Shown: positions 9,335 to 17,805, counted from the stretch's first letter. The stretch is DNA of 64,000 nucleotides from Streptomyces lacrimifluminis (GCF_014646095.1 NZ_BMMU01000022.1:62001-126000); one strand, 5' to 3'. The notes: generated from the sequence alone by a model not told the origin. Translations and numbers: made by a program.

Positions 9335-10606
9335 TCAGACCGCCGAACCCGCCTTCCAGTCCGCCCAGTTCATGTTCCAGCCGTTGAGTCCGTTGGCCGG
9401 GTCGACGGTCTTGTCGCCGGTGTTCCGGACGTCGACGACGTCACCGATGATCGAGTTGTTGTAGAACCAGGCGCCCTCGGACTTCGAGTCGTTGGCACCC
9501 TTGGTGTCGTTCAGGCCGACGCAGCCGTGGCTGACGTTGGCGCTGCCGAAGGTCCCGTCGGAGCTCCAGTAGTTGCCGTGCACGAAGGTGCCGGAGGTGG
9601 TCAGCCGGATGGCGTGCGGCACGTCCTTGATGTCGTACTCGCCCTTGCCGTCGTCGTCGGTGAAGCCCACGGTCGCGCCGTTCATGCGCGTCTCCTTGAA
9701 CATCTCCGACATCACCATCTTGCCCTCGTACGTCTTGTTCTCGGGCGAACCGGCGGAGATCGGGATGGTCCTGACGACCTTGCCGTCCTGGGTGACCTTC
9801 ATCGTCTTCGTCTTGGCGTCGACGATGGAGACCTGGTTACGGCCGATCTTGAAGGTGACCGTCTTCTGCTGCACGCCGAAGACACCGCTCGCGCCCTCCA
9901 CGCCGTCGAGCGCCAGCTTCAGCGTGACGGTGGAGTTCTCCTGCCAGTAGTCGTCGGGCCGGCAGTCCATGCGGGTGTCGTTGAACCAGTGGCAGACGAT
10001 CTCCTGCCCACTGGTCGAGGAGACCGTGACGGCCTTCTGGACGGCCGCCTTCTCGGTGATCGCCTTGTCGAAGTTGATCGACACGGGCATGCCCACACCG
10101 ACGGTCGAGCCGTCCTCGGGAGTGAAGTAGCCGACGAAGCTGTTCGCGGCGGCGACCGTGGTGAACGAGGCGTTCTCGTGGGCGGCACGGCCCTTCGCGT
10201 CCGTCGCCTCCGCCGTCACCTTGTAGGTGGTGGCGCGCTCCAGCTGGGCGCTCGGCTTCCAACTGGTCTTGTCCGCCGATATCTCACCGGCGACAGCGGT
10301 ACCGTCCGCCGTCGTCATCTCCACGGACGTGAGGGTGCCCTTGGTCACCGCCACCCGGGCGGCGTTGTTGATGGAGGCGTTGTTCGAGCCGTCCCCTGGC
10401 GTGATCTTGATCTGGGCCTCGGAGGTCTTCTCGGCCGCCGCCTCGTCGGCCTTGGCCTGAGAGGTGTCGGTGCCGCTGTCGCCCTTGGAGGCACTGTTGC
10501 TGTCGCCTCCGCTGCACGCAGAGAGCACCAGCACGCCACCGAGCAGGGCGGACGCGGCCATCAGACCCTTGCGCCGCCTACTGTCCGTCTTCACACGCTT
10601 CTCCAT
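9335..10606 (-). CDS. L,D-transpeptidase lipoprotein with Ig-like domains
   Basis: Cell-wall enzyme that makes 3-3 peptidoglycan cross-links; 423 residues from ATG 10606 (a GTG at 10594 is an alternative). The signal peptide ends in the lipobox LSAC, so the protein is tethered to the membrane by lipid. Two Ig-like domains follow (about residues 60-240), then the YkuD catalytic domain. The active-site motif is complete, with a His (FVHGNYW) followed by SHGCVGL, whose Cys is residue 362. This layout matches the Ldt enzymes of actinobacteria, which are not inhibited by most penicillins but are sensitive to carbapenems. It is a single-gene unit with its own terminator at 9263-9294. Confidence 0.94.
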   Translation of the reverse strand: MEKRVKTDSRRRKGLMAASALLGGVLVLSACSGGDSNSASKGDSGTDTSQAKADEAAAEKTSEAQIKITPGDGSNNASINNAARVAVTKGTLTSVEMTTADGTAVAGEISADKTSWKPSAQLERATTYKVTAEATDAKGRAAHENASFTTVAAANSFVGYFTPEDGSTVGVGMPVSINFDKAITEKAAVQKAVTVSSTSGQEIVCHWFNDTRMDCRPDDYWQENSTVTLKLALDGVEGASGVFGVQQKTVTFKIGRNQVSIVDAKTKTMKVTQDGKVVRTIPISAGSPENKTYEGKMVMSEMFKETRMNGATVGFTDDDGKGEYDIKDVPHAIRLTTSGTFVHGNYWSSDGTFGSANVSHGCVGLNDTKGANDSKSEGAWFYNNSIIGDVVDVRNTGDKTVDPANGLNGWNMNWADWKAGSAV

Positions 10607-10715
10607 CGTTGCCGAATCCCCAACCAAAACCAGCGAGGGTCCCCGTGCGGAACCCGCAAATCCCCGTAACACGCTTCAACGCTACGACCGGTTCGTCCCG
10701 TTCCACATTCACTCG

Positions 10716-10817
10716 ATGTGTGGGGCACACCACGTCGCCTGGGTCACAGGGAGCTGTCCGCTCATCCCGTACTCCACCGGGTCGCGTGGTGCCACTGCCG
10801 GTCACTGCTTCTCCTGA
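10716..10817 (+). CDS. Possible 33-residue leaderless small ORF followed by a terminator
   Basis: ATG at 10716 opens 33 codons (MCGAHHVAWVTG...GHCFS) with three Cys and several His. There is no Shine-Dalgarno sequence, but a CACATT -10-like hexamer ends 6 bp before the ATG, the spacing expected for a leaderless transcript. Ten bases after the stop lies a hairpin with a plus-strand T tract (10827-10863), which no other plus-strand gene explains. It could be a small protein, a leader peptide, or chance. Function unknown. Confidence 0.35.
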   Translation: MCGAHHVAWVTGSCPLIPYSTGSRGATAGHCFS

Positions 10818-10826
10818 GACGACGAA

Positions 10827-10863
10827 ACCCCGGTCGGCGGTTGCCGTCCGGGGTCAGGTTTTT
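10827..10863. terminator. Intrinsic terminator with T tract
   Basis: Outer stem ACCCCGG/CCGGGGT and inner stem CGGC/GCCG, followed by CAGGTTTTT on the plus strand. It lies beyond the minus-strand stop of the 117-residue gene (10875), but the T tract faces the plus strand, pointing to a transcript from about 10700. Confidence 0.75.
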
Positions 10864-10874
10864 CCCCAGCCGTG

Positions 10875-11228
10875 TCAGCCGCCTACCCGCTCCCCGACCA
10901 CTTCATCGCCGTCCGCCTCATCATCCTCGTCCAGATCCCAATCCGGCGAATCCGGGTCGTAGTCGATCTCCTCGCTGCTCCAGGAAGCCTGCGCCAGTTC
11001 GGTCCCGGGCACCTCACCGACCAGGTCGAACGGGTCCACGAGGTACGCGAGCGCCTCCGCGGTGTCTTCCGTCACAGTGTCCTCGGCGTGCACCCGCTCG
11101 TCGGCCGGCATCTCGGTGTCGGCGGCGATCCGCTGCAAAGCGGCCTTCGTCAGGGCGTCCACGTCGTCGACCTCGACGACCAGTTCCACGCGAAGTCGTA
11201 CAAAACGTGATGTCTCTGATGTGCTCAT
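10875..11228 (-). CDS. Conserved-looking acidic hypothetical protein
   Basis: Product of 117 residues from ATG 11228 (MSTSETSRFVRLRVEL). The first half alternates hydrophobic and charged residues like a small alpha/beta domain. The C-terminal third is strongly acidic (DYDPDSPDWDLDEDDEADG) and probably disordered. There is no signal peptide or membrane segment. GC-rich third positions support real coding. I do not recognise the family. It is divergent from the sortase-substrate gene at 11339, sharing a 110-bp promoter region. Confidence 0.7.
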   Translation of the reverse strand: MSTSETSRFVRLRVELVVEVDDVDALTKAALQRIAADTEMPADERVHAEDTVTEDTAEALAYLVDPFDLVGEVPGTELAQASWSSEEIDYDPDSPDWDLDEDDEADGDEVVGERVGG

Positions 11229-11338
11229 GGTCGGAGAGCGTACGGCTCTCGGCTCCCGCAACTTTCCCACGACCCGCGCCTTTCATTAGCATCGGGGTCA
11301 CGGCCAATTCGCCAGCGCCACAAGGGGATCGATATTCC

Positions 11339-11749
11339 GTGTCATCCGCACGTCGATCGTTGTTGACCGCCACCGCCGCGGGCACCCTCCTGGGTGCCCT
11401 GTGGTTCGTCCCGTCCGCCAACGCGACGGCCGAGAAGTCGGTGGAGCAGCGGCACAGAGCGGACACGTCCATGTCCACGATGTCGGAGCACTCCCGGCAG
11501 ATCTCCATGACGAGCACCACCAGGGCCGTCGGCGCGAACGCGAGGACGAGTACCCGTACCAGCACGAGTACGACGGCCACCACGGCCACCGCCACGACGA
11601 CCTCGGACTCGGGCGTCGACGACGGCACCCGGCTCGCCGACACCGGCAGCTTCAACACCACGCCGTACGTCGTCGGCGGCACGTTCTGCCTCGGTATGGG
11701 CGCCGGGTTCGTGGTGTATTCGCTGCGGCGGGAGCGCCTGGGCTTCTGA
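11339..11749 (+). CDS. Small Thr/Ser-rich surface protein with LADTG sorting signal
   Basis: Secreted protein of 136 residues. I start at GTG 11339 behind AAGGGG. The signal peptide (about residues 1-28, ending SANA) is followed by a Thr/Ser-rich stalk with TST and TAT runs. The C-terminus is a classic wall-sorting signal: LADTG, a hydrophobic stretch (VVGGTFCLGMGAGFVVYSL) and a basic tail RRERLGF. LAxTG is the motif preferred by class E sortases of Streptomyces, so the protein is probably linked covalently to peptidoglycan. No sortase gene is nearby. The stalk is too short for an enzyme; a surface or aerial-growth role is a guess. Confidence 0.8.
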   Translation: MSSARRSLLTATAAGTLLGALWFVPSANATAEKSVEQRHRADTSMSTMSEHSRQISMTSTTRAVGANARTSTRTSTSTTATTATATTTSDSGVDDGTRLADTGSFNTTPYVVGGTFCLGMGAGFVVYSLRRERLGF

Positions 11750-11796
11750 GCGGGCCGGGGCCCTGTCCGGCAGCACCGGCAGGGCCCCGGCCCGCT
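11749..11796. terminator. Perfect 17-bp hairpin, bidirectional terminator
   Basis: Arms 11749-11765 and 11780-11796 are exact complements; the loop carries a further CCGG/CCGG pairing. It lies between the ends of the surface-protein gene and hutH. Confidence 0.85.
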
Positions 11797-11808
11797 GACC
11801 GCGAACGC

Positions 11809-13353
11809 CTACCGCAGCGGCCCGGTCACCGGCTCCACCGCCGCGACCAGGTGCCCGCCCCGCACGAACGCGTCCGCCGCGGCGAGGTCGGGCGCCAGGA
11901 ACCGGTCCGGCCCCGGCCCCTCGACGCCCGCCGCCCGTACGGCGTCGATGACGGCCCGGGACGCGGGCGCGGGCGCGAGCCCCTCCCGCAGCTCGATGGC
12001 ACGCGTGGCCGCGTACAGCTCGACGGCGATGATCCGGGCGAGGTTGTCGACGGCGGTACGGAGCTTGCGCGCCGCCGACCAGCCCATCGACACATGGTCC
12101 TCCTGCATCGCGGAGGACGGGATCGAGTCGGCCGAGGCGGGTACGGCGAGCCGCTTCAGCTCGCTGACCAGGGCGGCCTGCGTGTACTGGGCGATCATCA
12201 GTCCGCTGTCCACACCGGCGTCGTCCGCGAGGAACGGCGGCAGCCCGTGCGAGCGGTTCTTGTCGAGGAGCCGGTCCGTGCGCCGCTCGGCGATGGATCC
12301 CAGGTCGGCCGCGGCGATGGCGAGGAAGTCGAGGACGTACGCCACCGGAGCCCCGTGGAAGTTCCCGTTGGACTCGACCCGCCCGTCGGGCAGGACGACG
12401 GGGTTGTCGACGGACGAGGCCAGCTCCCGCTCGGCGACGAGCCGCGCATGCGCCATGGTGTCGCGTCCGGCGCCGGCGACCTGCGGGGCGCAGCGCACGG
12501 AGTAGGCGTCCTGGACGCGCGGCGCGCCGTCCTGGTGATGCCCGGTGAGTTCCGAACCCTTCAGCACGGCAAGCATGTTGGCGGCGCTGGCCCCCTGACC
12601 GGGGTGCGGCCGGATGGCGTGCAGTTCGGGTGCGAGCACCTTCTCGGTGCCGAGGAGGGCCTCCAGCGAGAGGGCGGCGGTGACGTCGGCGGACTTGTAG
12701 AGGGTGTCGAGGTCGGCGAGGGCCATGATCAGCATGCCGAGCATGCCGTCGGTGCCGTTGAGGAGGGCGAGGCCCTCCTTCTCGCGCAGCTCGACGGGCT
12801 CGATGCCGTGCGCGGCGAGGAGTTCGGCGGCCGGCTTCACGACCCCGTCCGGCCCGTCCGCGTCGCCCTCGCCCATGAGCGTGAGGGCGCAGTGGGAGAG
12901 GGGTGCCAGGTCGCCGGAGCAGCCGAGGGAGCCGTACTCGTGCACGACCGGGGTGATCCCGGCGTTGAGCAGGTCGGCCATGGTCTGCGCGACCTCGGGC
13001 CGCACGCCCGTGTGCCCCGAGCAGACGGTCTTGAGCCGCAGGAACATCAGCGCCCGTACGACCTCGCGCTCGACCCGCGGTCCCATGCCGGCGGCGTGCG
13101 AGCGGACGATGTTGCGCTGGAGCCGGCCCCGCAGTTCGGGGCTGATGTGCCGGCTCGCGAGGGCACCGAACCCGGTGCTCACGCCGTACACGGGCTCGGG
13201 CTTGGCGGCCAGCGCGTCGATGATCCCGCGGGCCTTCGAGAGAGCGGCGACGGCCTCCCCGGACAACTCGATCCGGGCCCCGCCACGCGCCACGGCCAGC
13301 ACGTCGGCCGCGGTCGCCCCGGACGTCCCCACCACCACAGTGTGCATATCCAT
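11809..13353 (-). CDS. hutH: Histidine ammonia-lyase
   Basis: Deaminates L-histidine to trans-urocanate, the first step of histidine catabolism; cytosolic homotetramer. From ATG 13353 (MDMHTVVVGTSG, as in S. griseus HutH) it has 514 residues, the normal length. The electrophilic MIO cofactor forms from an inner triad that here reads Cys145-Ser146-Gly147 (GSLGCSGDLAPLSH) instead of the usual Ala-Ser-Gly. I recall the same Cys in S. griseus, so it is probably lineage-typical rather than damage. Other conserved segments (YGVSTGFGALA, SSAMQEDHVSMG) are intact. No other hut gene is adjacent. A family B repeat separates it from the diguanylate cyclase. Confidence 0.97.
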   Translation of the reverse strand: MDMHTVVVGTSGATAADVLAVARGGARIELSGEAVAALSKARGIIDALAAKPEPVYGVSTGFGALASRHISPELRGRLQRNIVRSHAAGMGPRVEREVVRALMFLRLKTVCSGHTGVRPEVAQTMADLLNAGITPVVHEYGSLGCSGDLAPLSHCALTLMGEGDADGPDGVVKPAAELLAAHGIEPVELREKEGLALLNGTDGMLGMLIMALADLDTLYKSADVTAALSLEALLGTEKVLAPELHAIRPHPGQGASAANMLAVLKGSELTGHHQDGAPRVQDAYSVRCAPQVAGAGRDTMAHARLVAERELASSVDNPVVLPDGRVESNGNFHGAPVAYVLDFLAIAAADLGSIAERRTDRLLDKNRSHGLPPFLADDAGVDSGLMIAQYTQAALVSELKRLAVPASADSIPSSAMQEDHVSMGWSAARKLRTAVDNLARIIAVELYAATRAIELREGLAPAPASRAVIDAVRAAGVEGPGPDRFLAPDLAAADAFVRGGHLVAAVEPVTGPLR

Positions 13354-13423
13354 ATTCAGGAGCGTACGCAGTGAATTCCAGGATGTCACTACCGGGTGGC
13401 CGGTACACCCCTTACCTATCCAG

Positions 13424-13495
13424 CCCGCCCGGCGATCGAGGACAAGGCCCGTTCAGGGCCGGAGCGGGGGTCTGGGGGCGGCAGCCCCCAGTGAC
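13424..13495. repeat. Dispersed intergenic repeat, family B (copy B1, lacks the G-rich end)
   Basis: Has the B-family head CAGCCCGCCCGGCGATCGAG, GGCCCGTTCAGGGCC and the GTCTGGGGGC...GCCCCCAG hairpin, but ends at CCCCCAGTGAC without the G-quadruplex tail of full copies. It lies between hutH and the GGDEF gene. Confidence 0.75.
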
Positions 13496-13517
13496 GCCCA
13501 CACGAACACCCCGAACC

Positions 13518-14675
13518 TCACGCCCGACGCCCACGGAACCGCCGCCGCTCGACGACCGCCTCGCCGGAGGGCTCCTCGGCGAGCCGGACGACCGGGTCGT
13601 CGGGGCCCTCGCGCCCCGCGACCACCGGCCGGTCCGCGTGGACCGCCTTCGCCCGGTACTGCGCCGCGTCGGCGAGCCGGAACAACCGCCGAGCCGTCCG
13701 CACCGGCCCGATCGCGTCGGCGGTCGACGCGATCCCGCACGCGACCCCTTCCCCCAGCTCCAACTCGGCCGCGCGACGGCACAGTTCGTCCGCCGCCCGG
13801 ACCACGTCGTCGACAGGCGCACCGACCACCAGCAGACAGAACTCGTCACCCCCGAGCCGCGCGGCGAGGGCGCCGGGCAGCATGGCCCCGCACAGCGACA
13901 GCACCGACCCGAACCGTTCGAGGAGCCGGTCGCCGACCGCGTGCCCCAGGGTGTCGTTGACGCGTTTGAGCCCGTTCAGATCGCAGACGACGAGGCTGAC
14001 CACCGCGCCGTCCCGCCGGTGCCGCTCGATCGCCTCGTCGAGGTGGGCGTCCACGGCACGCCGGTTGGCGAGCCCGGTGAGCGCGTCGGTGAACGCGAGC
14101 CGCCGGGCCTCCTCCAACCGCTCGGTCTGGGCGATCCCGGCCGCGACGACGGAGGCCAGGACGGTGGCGAAGTCGGCGTCGGCACGGCCGAAGACGGGGG
14201 CACCGACGGGCCGGGCGACATACAGCTCACCCCAGGCCCGGCCGTGCAGCACCACGGGGGCGACGACACAGCAGCCGCGCCCCCGGCGCCGCAGGGCGGC
14301 GACACGCTGATGGCAGTACCCGGGGCGGCCGGCCGACGACTCGTGCGCGGGCCCCTCGGCGGTCTCGACCCAGGCGTTGGGCTCACCACCGCCCGCCCAC
14401 CGCTCGTGCAGGAACTCGGTGATCTCCGGGAACTGGTGCACGGGGTAGGCCTCCGCCTCCGGGAACTCCTCCTCGTCGGCGGCCCGCTCCCCCACGTTCA
14501 CCAGAACCCGCAGCCGCCCCAGCTCCCGTTCCCAGACCGACAGCGCGGCGAAGTTCCCGGCCAGGGCATGACAGGCGCCGAGCGCGGCGGCACGCCAGGA
14601 CTCGCGGGAACTCTGCGCCGCGGCCATGCCCTGCGCGAGCGTCACGACGGCATGGAGCCGGCTTTCCTCACCCAT
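13518..14675 (-). CDS. cdgE: GAF-GGDEF diguanylate cyclase (CdgE-like)
   Basis: Predicted c-di-GMP synthase, 385 residues, soluble. The N-terminal 180 residues form a GAF-like sensory domain (NFAALSVWEREL ... GELYVARPVGAPVF). A linker helix leads into the GGDEF domain from residue 195 (FTDALTGLANRRAVD), with the catalytic GGDEF at 275-279 intact. The RxxD inhibitory site expected just before GGDEF is absent (PGALAARL), so product inhibition by that site is unlikely. There is no EAL domain. The neighbour hutH and the domain order match S. coelicolor CdgE (SCO4931) as I remember it; the symbol rests on that. c-di-GMP controls development in Streptomyces through BldD. Confidence 0.9.
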   Translation of the reverse strand: MGEESRLHAVVTLAQGMAAAQSSRESWRAAALGACHALAGNFAALSVWERELGRLRVLVNVGERAADEEEFPEAEAYPVHQFPEITEFLHERWAGGGEPNAWVETAEGPAHESSAGRPGYCHQRVAALRRRGRGCCVVAPVVLHGRAWGELYVARPVGAPVFGRADADFATVLASVVAAGIAQTERLEEARRLAFTDALTGLANRRAVDAHLDEAIERHRRDGAVVSLVVCDLNGLKRVNDTLGHAVGDRLLERFGSVLSLCGAMLPGALAARLGGDEFCLLVVGAPVDDVVRAADELCRRAAELELGEGVACGIASTADAIGPVRTARRLFRLADAAQYRAKAVHADRPVVAGREGPDDPVVRLAEEPSGEAVVERRRFRGRRA

Positions 14676-14759
14676 TGATCCAGATTAGGAAGGTTTGGGC
14701 GGAATGAGACATCGAGAAAGCGAGCAGAGTCCCTTTCAAGGTCGCCGGAGGCGGGAAAG

Positions 14760-15578
14760 CTACTCCCCCGGCCAGACGGGCGCCCTCTTCTCGGCGAACG
14801 CCGCGACCCCCTCCGCCCGATCGCCCGAGAAGGCGACGGAACGCCACGCGGCGTCCTCCACCTCAAGCCCCGCCCGCAGATCCAGCCCGAACCCCAGCCG
14901 CAACGCCCGCTTGGCCGCCCGCACCCCCACCGGGGAGTTCGCCGCGATCCGGGACGCCAGTGCCAGCGCCTCCTCCCGGTCGCGCCCCGTCTCCACGAGT
15001 ACGTCCAGCAGCCCCAGCTCCCGCGCCTCGCCCGACTCCACCCGCCGCGCGGTGAAGATCAGCTCGGCGGCCCGCGCCGCGCCCACCCGCCGGGGCAGCA
15101 ACTGCGTACCGCCACCCCCCGGAATCACGCCCACGGACACCTCCGGCAACCCCACCACCGCCGTGGAGTCCGCGACGATCAGATCGCAGGACAGCGCCAG
15201 CTCGAACCCACCCCCCAGCGCGAACCCGTGCACCGCGGCGACCGTCGGCATCGGCAGCTCCAGTACGCCGGTGTAGGCACCCCGCGCCACCGGCCGCTGC
15301 CGGACCAGTTCGGCGTCGGACATCGAGTTCCGTTCCTTGAGGTCGGCGCCGACGCAGAACGCCCGCTCATGGGTGGAGGTCAGCACCACCGCGCGTACGT
15401 CACCGTCGGCGGCCAGGGCGGCACACGCGCCGGCGATGGACCGGGCCATGGCGGAGGAGACCGCGTTCATGGCCTTCGGCCGATCGAGGACCAGCTCGGC
15501 GACGAACCCGTGCCGCCGCACCACGACGAACTCCCCGAACCGCTCCTCCGACCGCCCCTCGACCCGTTCCTCACCCAT
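14760..15578 (-). CDS. Enoyl-CoA hydratase/isomerase family protein
   Basis: Crotonase-fold enzyme of 272 residues acting on CoA thioesters. The oxyanion-hole segments are clear: AFCVGADLKER and HGFALGGGFELALSCDLIVAD. The catalytic loop reads GLPEVSVGVIPGGGGTQLLPR, with a Glu at the position that acts as base in hydratases. The C-terminal helices include VRAAKRALRLG. It lies 84 bp upstream of the GGDEF gene on the same strand. Specific reaction (fatty-acid beta-oxidation, amino-acid degradation or isomerisation) cannot be settled. Confidence 0.92.
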   Translation of the reverse strand: MGEERVEGRSEERFGEFVVVRRHGFVAELVLDRPKAMNAVSSAMARSIAGACAALAADGDVRAVVLTSTHERAFCVGADLKERNSMSDAELVRQRPVARGAYTGVLELPMPTVAAVHGFALGGGFELALSCDLIVADSTAVVGLPEVSVGVIPGGGGTQLLPRRVGAARAAELIFTARRVESGEARELGLLDVLVETGRDREEALALASRIAANSPVGVRAAKRALRLGFGLDLRAGLEVEDAAWRSVAFSGDRAEGVAAFAEKRAPVWPGE

Positions 15579-15784
15579 GACACCCTCCTGGTTAACGCAG
15601 GTTAACTACGGCCGCCCCGATCATCGCAGCCCGCCCACGCCCGGGGGAAGAACGGACGGAGAAGGGACCCTCTCCTCGTTCGGGTGACATGGCACCGATC
15701 TCCTGAAATCTCCCTCCCGGGAGCGCATAACGTGCGCACCGCCACGGCGCACCCGGGGCGCGAGCGCAACGGGGAGGGATCGCG

Positions 15785-16618
15785 ATGACGGACACGACGA
15801 CAAGGCCGGTCGGGACAGGCACACCAAGGCACGCGCAGGTCCCGCCACAGGCCCCGTCCCGCATCCCAGCGCAGTACCAGGCCCCCGCCCGGCCATGGAC
15901 CCCTCCCCCGCCTCCTTCCGCGCCTCCGGCGTCCGAGGCCCCGCCGACGCCCCTCCTCAACCGCCCCCGGGGCCGGCACCGCAAGCCCCGCCCCCGCAAG
16001 GTCCTGCTGGCGGCGGGCGGCTTCGCGCTGGCCGCCGGGGTCCTGAGCCTCGTACGGATGGCGCCCGACGGCGGAATGGGCGTCGGCAGGGCCCAGGCCC
16101 AGTCCGACCTGGACACCGACATGAGCGCGGACTCGAACGCTGACTCGAATTCGGACGGGGGCGCCTCGGCCGACCGCACCGGCGACACGGCGTCCGACGT
16201 CGGTGGCATCCCCACGGCGAACCCGTCGGCGAGCGCCCCGATGGGCGGCGCGACCTCCGTCCCGACCACGCCCTCGACCGCGCTTCCGACGGCTCTCCCG
16301 AGCACGACCGGCCCCTTGCGGCCCTTGCCCCTCGGCGCGCTCCCCACGGCCCTCGGGCCCGCCGCCGACGCCACCACGATCCCGCAGCACCCCAGCACGC
16401 CGGCGCCCGTCACCCCGCCCGGCCAGGTGCGGCCGGCGGCCCCGGCACCAGTGGCGCCTCAGCCCCAGCCACAGCCCCCGCAGCAAGGGGCACCGGCCCC
16501 CGCGCCGACGCCCGAGCCCCCGCAGGCCCCCGCACCGGCCCCGCAGCCCTCGGCGCCCGGCGGAGTGTGCGTACCGCTCATCGGCCTGTGCGTGGACGCG
16601 CTGAACCACCGCCACTGA
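15785..16618 (+). CDS. Proline-rich single-pass membrane or secreted protein
   Basis: Product of 277 residues from ATG 15785 behind GGGAGGG. Residues 1-70 are Pro-rich and basic at the end (RPRGRHRKPRPRK). One hydrophobic helix follows (VLLAAGGFALAAGVLSLV, about 73-90), then about 170 residues of Ser/Asp-, Thr/Pro- and Pro/Ala-rich sequence. It ends in GGVCVPLIGLCVDALNHRH, with two Cys six residues apart that could form a disulfide outside the cell. It probably spans the membrane once with the Pro-rich tail in the wall. No family recognised. It converges on cya with a 26-bp gap. Confidence 0.75.
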   Translation: MTDTTTRPVGTGTPRHAQVPPQAPSRIPAQYQAPARPWTPPPPPSAPPASEAPPTPLLNRPRGRHRKPRPRKVLLAAGGFALAAGVLSLVRMAPDGGMGVGRAQAQSDLDTDMSADSNADSNSDGGASADRTGDTASDVGGIPTANPSASAPMGGATSVPTTPSTALPTALPSTTGPLRPLPLGALPTALGPAADATTIPQHPSTPAPVTPPGQVRPAAPAPVAPQPQPQPPQQGAPAPAPTPEPPQAPAPAPQPSAPGGVCVPLIGLCVDALNHRH

Positions 16619-16644
16619 GCGGAGGGGAACGCGCGCGGCCGGTC

Positions 16645-17805
16645 CTACGCGACGGGACCGGCCCGCCGGGTCAGCAGCCAGGGCTCGACCACGCCGAGCC
16701 CGCGCACGGGCCGCTGCCACATCGGCTGGAGCGCGAAGCGGTACACCGGCGGCTCCTCGCCCTCCTTCTCCGCGGTGGCGGCGGCCTCGGCCGCCTCCGC
16801 CTCGGAGGCGGGCGCGTCCCCGGTACGGATCAGCTCCTCCGCGAACGCCGCGTCGACGAGCACGGCGTCCCGCGGCGCTATCGACGTCAACCGCGAGGCC
16901 AGATTCACCGTCGACCCGAACACATCACCCATACGGGTGGTCACCGTGCCGAAGGCCATCCCGACCCGCAGCTCGGGCATCGTCTCGTCGTGCGCCATCG
17001 TCTCGATCAGCCGCAGCGCGATCTCGGCGGCCACGCCCGGCTCGTCCGCCGCGTACAGCACCTCGTCGCCGAGCGTCTTGACGAGCCGCCCGCCGTTCGC
17101 CGCCACCAGGTCGGCGGCCGTGGTCTCGAAGGCCTCGACGAGTTCGCCGAGCTCCTCCTCCTCCATACGCCGGGTCAGCCGCGTGAACCCGACCAGGTCG
17201 GCGAAGCAGACGGCGAGCCGCCGGTCGACCATCTCCTCGTCGTCGGCGGCCTGCACGACCCGCCCGGTCGCGGCGGCGAGCTGGCGCCGCCAGACGTACA
17301 CGATGAACTCCTCCAGCTCGGGCAGGAGCAGCTCGATCAGCGGGTACGTCACCTCGGTGCGTGTCATTCCGGGCTCGGGCGGCTCGGTCAGTCCCTCCAG
17401 GAAGGAGTCGATCTGCCACTCGGCCAAACGGGCGGTGGTCTGCCCGGTGGAGCGCGCCACCTGCACGGCCATCGCCTCGCTCAGCAGCCCCGCCTCGACG
17501 AGACCGGCGAGCCGGCGCAGCGCGAGGACGTCCGCCTCGGTCAGCGCCTTGGCCTGCCCGATGTCGGCGAAACCCATCGCCCGCCAGAAGCGGGACGCCA
17601 GCTCCATGGAGACACCGGCACTGCGGGCGGCCTGAAAGGGCGTGTAGCGCCGCTCGGCGCCGAGGATGAGCTGTTCGAGGCGCAGGGCGAGCGGGTCTCC
17701 GCCGGTGTCGGCGTCATGGGGGACCCCCCGGTCGAGCGAAGCCGAGAGTGGGGGACCGTCCACCCGGCTGCCCGCCGTGTCGGAGCCCGTGTCGTCGACG
17801 GTCAC
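16645..17805 (-). CDS. cya: Class III adenylate cyclase
   Basis: Makes cAMP from ATP; 386 residues from GTG 17805. The N-terminal 180 residues are the regulatory part found in Streptomyces Cya (LALRLEQLILGAERRYTPFQ). The catalytic homology domain has metal-binding Asp203 (FADLVGFTRL) and Asp247 (KTLGDEVLYA), adenine-binding Lys243, and Asn301/Arg305 in VNLASRLTS, so it should be active as a homodimer. Sequence and context match SCO4928. Oddity: residues 16-30 (DGPPLSASLDRGVPH) are encoded by a piece of the family A dispersed repeat. cAMP and Crp influence germination and antibiotic production in Streptomyces. Confidence 0.96.
   Translation of the reverse strand: MTVDDTGSDTAGSRVDGPPLSASLDRGVPHDADTGGDPLALRLEQLILGAERRYTPFQAARSAGVSMELASRFWRAMGFADIGQAKALTEADVLALRRLAGLVEAGLLSEAMAVQVARSTGQTTARLAEWQIDSFLEGLTEPPEPGMTRTEVTYPLIELLLPELEEFIVYVWRRQLAAATGRVVQAADDEEMVDRRLAVCFADLVGFTRLTRRMEEEELGELVEAFETTAADLVAANGGRLVKTLGDEVLYAADEPGVAAEIALRLIETMAHDETMPELRVGMAFGTVTTRMGDVFGSTVNLASRLTSIAPRDAVLVDAAFAEELIRTGDAPASEAEAAEAAATAEKEGEEPPVYRFALQPMWQRPVRGLGVVEPWLLTRRAGPVA
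17717..17760. repeat. Family A repeat fragment inside the cya coding sequence (copy A3)
   Basis: GGGGGACCCCCCGGTCGAGC followed by GAAGCCGAGAGTGGGGGA matches the A-family core in the gaps at 950-990 and 20967-21005. It is read in frame in cya as residues 16-30. Confidence 0.75.
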
